A DNA stretch of 64,000 nucleotides, taken from the NCBI RefSeq assembly GCF_022836495.1, contig NZ_BQXM01000013.1, forward strand, positions 56,862 to 120,861, written 5' to 3'. Within the stretch, counting starts at the first letter, position 1, and every line of letters starts with the position of its first letter. The notes beneath the pieces were generated by a model that saw only the letters and a list, made by a program, of their open reading frames with translations, searched no databases and had not been told where the DNA came from. Below are positions 60,823 through 64,000 of the stretch, piece after piece. The DNA comes from Desulforhabdus sp. TSK (GTDB lineage: Bacteria > Desulfobacterota > Syntrophobacteria > Syntrophobacterales > Syntrophobacteraceae). A program made the position numbers and the translations under genes.

Positions 60823-60861
60823 TCAGCGTGAATCAGCGCCTGTCAGCGTTTTCAGCGTCCC
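60823..60861 (-). repeat. CGCTGA-iterated dispersed repeat, copy 6
   Basis: Reverse-strand copy upstream of the His-rich small protein gene; reading the minus strand it begins GGGGACGCTGA. Four units at 9-10 bp steps. Confidence 0.88.
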
Positions 60862-60900
60862 CGTCCCCCGCTTTTTACCGCGTTTCACCAATCCTGCGGA

Positions 60901-62253
60901 TCAGGCCCCTTTCTGGGCGTCGTTCATGTAGTAGTCGAGCCCGAAGTGGGTGATCTGCTCTTCCCCCATGAGGTAGCGCAGGGTGTTTTTGAGCTTCATG
61001 CTCTGAATGAACAGGTCGTGCTCCGGGTAGAGGTTTTCCTTGTACATGGGGCTTTTGAAATAGAAAGACAGCCATTCCTGGATGCCGCTCATCCCCACGC
61101 GCCGGGCAAAATCCATGAAGAGGACGAGGTCCAGGATCAGAGGTGCGGCCAGGATGCTGTCGCGGCACTGAAAATCCACCTTGATCTGCATGGGATAGCC
61201 CAGCCACCCGAAAATGTCGATGCAGTCCCAGCCTTCCTTGTTGTCGCCCCGGGGCGGGTAATAGTTGATGGTGACCTTGTGGTAGTAGTTCTTGTAAAGG
61301 GACGGATAGAGGTGCGGCTGCAGAATGTGCTCGAGCACCGACAGCTTGCTCTCTTCCTTCGTCTTGAAGGAATCCTTGTCGTCCAGGACCAGACCGTCGC
61401 GGTTTCCGAGAATATTGGTGGAGTACCACCCTTCGAGACCGAGCATACGGGTCTTGAGTCCCGGAGCCAGGATGGTTTTCATGAGGGTCTGGCCGGTTTT
61501 GAAGTCCTTGCCCGCGATGGGGAGGTTCTTCCGGGAGGCCAGTTCGATCATGGCCGGGATGTCTACCGTCAGGTTGGGGGCACCGTTGATGAATGGAATG
61601 TCGCTCTCGAGGGCGGCGACGGCATAGAGCATGCTGGGGGGAATCCTGGGATCGTTGGCGCCGATGGCCTTTTGGAGCGCATCGACGGACTGGTGGATCT
61701 CCTCGGGCTGCAGGTAGACTTCCGTGCTCCCGCACCAGATCATGACGCAGCGCTCGACGCCGTTCTCGGCCTTGAACCGGCGGATATCGTCCTTCAGCGC
61801 ATCCACGTGGGCTCGCAGGTTTTCACCTTCCTTGATGTACTTCCCATCGAGATTGCGTACGAACCGGCGGTCGAAAACGGCCTTCATGGGGACGATGCCG
61901 CTCAGAAATTCCTTGACCGGGTCCAGGTGCTCCCGGTTCAGAACACGGGCGAACATGGCGGCTTCATATCCGTTGGCCTCGTAGAGGTCCCATCCTCCGA
62001 AGACCAGGTCGTCGAGGCTCGCAAGGGGCACGAAATCCTTGATCTTGGGAGACCGGCGTTCAAAGCGCTTTCCAAGTCGTATGGTGCCCAACTGGGTCAA
62101 GGATCCGGTGGGAAAGGCCATTCCCTTGCGGACAAGCTCGACCCCTGCAATGAATGTGGTACTGACCGCCCCGCCGATGCCGGGGATGAGGACTCCCAGT
62201 TTGCCGGTGGCGGCGGGGATCTGTTCTTTGCGTTTCAGACTTGCTTCTTTCAA
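60901..62253 (-). CDS. Inositol-3-phosphate synthase
   Basis: Converts glucose 6-phosphate to myo-inositol 3-phosphate using NAD. The 450-residue chain has the Rossmann glycine-rich segment GVLIPGIGGAVSTTFIAGVE near the N-terminus, VMIWCGSTEVY, ESDIPFINGAPNLT, IAGKDFKTGQTLMKTILAPG (catalytic Lys region) and LGNRDGLVLDD, the MIPS hallmarks. TTG at 62253 is preceded by GGAGGAATAACG, a strong ribosome site. Product could feed phosphatidylinositol-type lipids or inositol-based solutes; context does not decide. Confidence 0.92.
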   Translation of the reverse strand: MKEASLKRKEQIPAATGKLGVLIPGIGGAVSTTFIAGVELVRKGMAFPTGSLTQLGTIRLGKRFERRSPKIKDFVPLASLDDLVFGGWDLYEANGYEAAMFARVLNREHLDPVKEFLSGIVPMKAVFDRRFVRNLDGKYIKEGENLRAHVDALKDDIRRFKAENGVERCVMIWCGSTEVYLQPEEIHQSVDALQKAIGANDPRIPPSMLYAVAALESDIPFINGAPNLTVDIPAMIELASRKNLPIAGKDFKTGQTLMKTILAPGLKTRMLGLEGWYSTNILGNRDGLVLDDKDSFKTKEESKLSVLEHILQPHLYPSLYKNYYHKVTINYYPPRGDNKEGWDCIDIFGWLGYPMQIKVDFQCRDSILAAPLILDLVLFMDFARRVGMSGIQEWLSFYFKSPMYKENLYPEHDLFIQSMKLKNTLRYLMGEEQITHFGLDYYMNDAQKGA

Positions 62254-62334
62254 CGTTATTCCTCCATTTTCATGGCGCTTTTATGATGGGTGACGATGGG
62301 CCTTTTCACGGCTGCAGACGCCGCTTCACTGCTT

Positions 62335-62862
62335 TCAGGCTCCATGTCCTTCCAGTTCCAGCAAGGTGCGTTTGATGTCGAGCCCCCCCGCATATCCCCC
62401 CAGCCTGCCACCGGCAGCGAGGACCCTGTGGCAGGGAACGAACAGAGCGATGGGGTTGCTCCCGCAGGCCTGTCCAACGGCACGGGGGGCCCGGGGTTTC
62501 CCCAGGGATCGGGCGATTTCGAGGTAACTGCGGGTTTCGCCGTGGGGAATGCGGCAAAGCGCCTCCCAGACATCCCTGCGGAAGAGCGTCCCTTTGCTCA
62601 TGTCCAAGGGAATACGGGGCAGCGGGGACCCTTTGGAAAGATAGGCGAGCACCGCTTCTTTCGCCTGCAGCAGCAGGGGAGAGTCCTCGGTCGGTTCGCT
62701 GATGCAGCCAGGATATTCCCGAGCCAGAATCTCCCGCACGTGCTCCTCCGATGGTTGTTCCGTGCCGCAGAAGTGGAGCAGGCAGAGGCCCCTGGAACTT
62801 GCAGCCATGCAAATCCAGCCCAGGGGCGATGCAAAGGAGAGGGTCGTGAGGCGTTCATCCAT
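62335..62862 (-). CDS. ogt: Methylated-DNA-protein-cysteine methyltransferase
   Basis: Suicide repair of O6-alkylguanine. The 175-residue chain has the C-terminal DNA-binding/alkyl-acceptor domain: FRRDVWEALCRIPHGETRSY, ARSLGKPRAPRAVGQACGSN, and the active-site PCHRVLAAGGRLGGYAGG with the acceptor Cys. Length fits Ogt rather than Ada. ATG at 62862. It lies 21 bp after the metallo-beta-lactamase gene on the same strand and may be co-transcribed. Confidence 0.93.
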   Translation of the reverse strand: MDERLTTLSFASPLGWICMAASSRGLCLLHFCGTEQPSEEHVREILAREYPGCISEPTEDSPLLLQAKEAVLAYLSKGSPLPRIPLDMSKGTLFRRDVWEALCRIPHGETRSYLEIARSLGKPRAPRAVGQACGSNPIALFVPCHRVLAAGGRLGGYAGGLDIKRTLLELEGHGA

Positions 62863-62883
62863 GCCGTTGCTTTCCCTATTTCC

Positions 62884-63525
62884 CTACAGAAAGTCTGTGA
62901 TGTAAGGATTGGTTTTCATTTCACGGGCTACCGTGGATTGGGGACGGTCACCGTAATCGTGGCCCGGCCAGATGATGGTGTCGGGCGGGAGAGCCAAGAC
63001 CTTGTTTTTGAGGGACTCGAGCAGTGCGCTGAAAGATGCACCGGGAAGGTCGGTGCGGCCCACGGCGCCGACAAAAAGCGTGTCGCCCGTGAAGAGATTT
63101 CCATCGATGAGGATGCAGCAGGCTCCCGGTGTGTGGCCGGGCGTGTGGACGAATTTCATCGTGAAGCCGCCGACGGTCAGTTCGTCGCCGTCCTTCACAT
63201 GAATGTCCGCGGGGCCCGTGGTTTCAAAGCCCATCATCTGGGCGAAGGCCTTGTTTTCCGTGCGTTGGAAAAACTCGTCGTCCAGGCCGTGCATGACCAC
63301 CTTTGCACCCGTGGCGCTGCGGAGTCGGTCGTTGCCGCAGGTGTGATCGGCATGGCCGTGAGTGTTGACGATATATTTGAGAATGACGCCCTTTTCCTGC
63401 AGGAGCTTCAGCAGTCGAGCTTCATCCCCTGCCGGGTCGATGAGGATGCCTTCATGGGTGGCCTCGTCGTAAACCAGGTAACAAAACACTTCCATATTGC
63501 CAACAGTTGTCTGTATGATCTGCAT
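62884..63525 (-). CDS. Metallo-beta-lactamase-fold hydrolase (glyoxalase II-like)
   Basis: A 213-residue MBL hydrolase. The zinc motif is NTHGHADHTCGND (THxHxDH) near residue 55, with downstream His at TPGHTPG, Asp in FTGDTLFVGAVGRTD and His in IIWPGHDYG. This pattern matches the GloB-like subgroup; glutathione-thioester or related hydrolysis is inferred. ATG at 63525 is preceded by AAGGAG. A long upstream open frame is not supported by any ribosome site. Confidence 0.9.
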   Translation of the reverse strand: MQIIQTTVGNMEVFCYLVYDEATHEGILIDPAGDEARLLKLLQEKGVILKYIVNTHGHADHTCGNDRLRSATGAKVVMHGLDDEFFQRTENKAFAQMMGFETTGPADIHVKDGDELTVGGFTMKFVHTPGHTPGACCILIDGNLFTGDTLFVGAVGRTDLPGASFSALLESLKNKVLALPPDTIIWPGHDYGDRPQSTVAREMKTNPYITDFL

Positions 63526-63660
63526 CGATTGTTCTCCTTGGCAGCGTTCCGTGAAAGCCTCATGAAATCGTTTCCATGCTGCCGACAAAATGGACCATCT
63601 CAGGCAAAAAGTCAAAGGTGCGGTGCATCTGGCATCCGCCGGGGAAACGAAAGAGAGATC

Positions 63661-64000
63661 ATGAGGGATTTTCCCGTGCAGCAGGAATCCAGGCCAATGA
63701 ACGAGGCACCACGCACCACGGTAGAATCGGTGACCTTTCCCCGCAGGCTCTTTGTCTATGAATGCAGGGCAGAACGCTCGCCCCGAACGGAGCCTGACGC
63801 TCCCGGCTTCCTGGGCTTGTGGCCCGAAGCACCTTTTTACTACCTCTTTTTTGACCGTGAAGCGGAAGAATCCGTCCGGCGATGGCTGAGCCTGGAGCCG
63901 GGCTGCTCCCTGCAAAACCGGTATACGCTCAATTACGAGGAGTGGCAGCAGGTGGCCGCATCCGACCAGCGGGTGGGACCTTTCCGTATTCGGACGGGCG
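63661..64000 (+). CDS. Probable ribosomal protein L11 methyltransferase-like protein, 3' end beyond the window
   Basis: An uninterrupted + strand frame from ATG 63661 runs off the right edge (113 codons). The N-terminal region contains APFYYLFFDREAEESVRRWL and TLNYEEWQQVAASDQRVG, reminiscent of the N-terminal domain of Deltaproteobacterial PrmA-like proteins. The SAM-binding domain would lie beyond the window, so the function cannot be confirmed. AGAGAG precedes the ATG; a second ATG at 63697 is possible. Divergent from the MBL gene. Confidence 0.5.
   Translation, partial: MRDFPVQQESRPMNEAPRTTVESVTFPRRLFVYECRAERSPRTEPDAPGFLGLWPEAPFYYLFFDREAEESVRRWLSLEPGCSLQNRYTLNYEEWQQVAASDQRVGPFRIRTG

Noticed and set aside
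60946..62286. 446-codon + strand frame opposite inositol-phosphate synthase
   Set aside because: The minus strand shows MIPS hallmarks and a strong ribosome site; the + frame has no recognisable domain.
1..64000. CRISPR array, tRNA, rRNA, insertion sequence or prophage
   Set aside because: None seen: direct repeats here are short iterated units without unique spacers, and no transposase, integrase or structural phage gene was recognised.

Overview
This 64 kb window is a gene-dense, high-GC bacterial chromosome segment. The gene set points to an anaerobic Desulfobacterota lineage, most likely Syntrophobacterales-like; this is an inference from gene content, not from a marker tree. The supporting genes are a split B12-dependent methylmalonyl-CoA mutase with MeaB, a late cobalamin pathway with a PduO-type adenosyltransferase, a pyrophosphate-type phosphofructokinase, a GldA/F/G-like ABC operon with a DUF4340 protein, and a J-domain protein of a kind I associate with this group. 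I saw no rRNA, tRNA, CRISPR array, insertion sequence, transposase or prophage.

Layout. 1-4 kb: the 5' part of a PPi-phosphofructokinase, a flavin-binding protein and an SDR/DUF2867 oxidoreductase. 4.1-6.6 kb: a decayed RND efflux locus made of a TolC-like lipoprotein remnant and an RND pump remnant, with internal deletions, a C-tract frameshift and a palindromic element at the junction. 6.6-20.5 kb: housekeeping and accessory genes, including a pseudouridine synthase with an altered active site, HAD phosphatase, periplasmic ankyrin protein, MarR regulator, a SagB-like tandem nitroreductase with a PfkB kinase, WrbA, a thioredoxin-domain protein divergent from a nucleoside-recognition permease, an M42 peptidase, a polysaccharide deacetylase/radical SAM/membrane protein cassette and an rRNA methyltransferase. 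20.6-30.6 kb: aldo/keto reductase, small zinc-ribbon proteins, cobalamin adenosyltransferase, rpoZ, dnaJ and the GldA/F/G-like ABC operon.

30.6-36 kb: a TPP riboswitch with terminator controls thiG-thiH-thiS-thiE. This operon converges with a bioY-ecfA-ecfT biotin importer that has a BirA-like operator. 36-41.6 kb: an envelope region with an FG-GAP repeat protein and a porin, plus the J-domain protein. 41.7-47.8 kb: meaB, methylmalonyl-CoA mutase small and large subunits, and a class III CoA-transferase, i.e. propionate/methylmalonyl-CoA metabolism. 47.8-51.2 kb: a Uma2 protein, a radical SAM protein, a resolvase-like domain without its serine, and two Hsp20s. 51.5-60.4 kb: a RecB/AddA-like helicase-nuclease translationally coupled to cbiA, followed by cobQ, cbiB and cobD. 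60.5-64 kb: a His-rich small protein, inositol-3-phosphate synthase, Ogt, a metallo-beta-lactamase hydrolase and the start of a probable PrmA-like methyltransferase.

The B12 genes and the mutase make functional sense together: the window encodes corrinoid completion (cbiA, cobQ, cbiB, cobD), adenosylation (PduO type), the AdoCbl enzyme and its GTPase chaperone.

The most unusual feature is the intergenic DNA. It carries at least three dispersed families: (i) five REPIN-like paired palindromes with a 5' GTAG, in two sequence types that show compensatory changes; (ii) six copies of a repeat built from CGCTGA every 9-10 bp; (iii) CGTCATTCCGGC-armed palindromes. These sit at gene borders, inside the mutase operon and at the scar of the decayed efflux locus.
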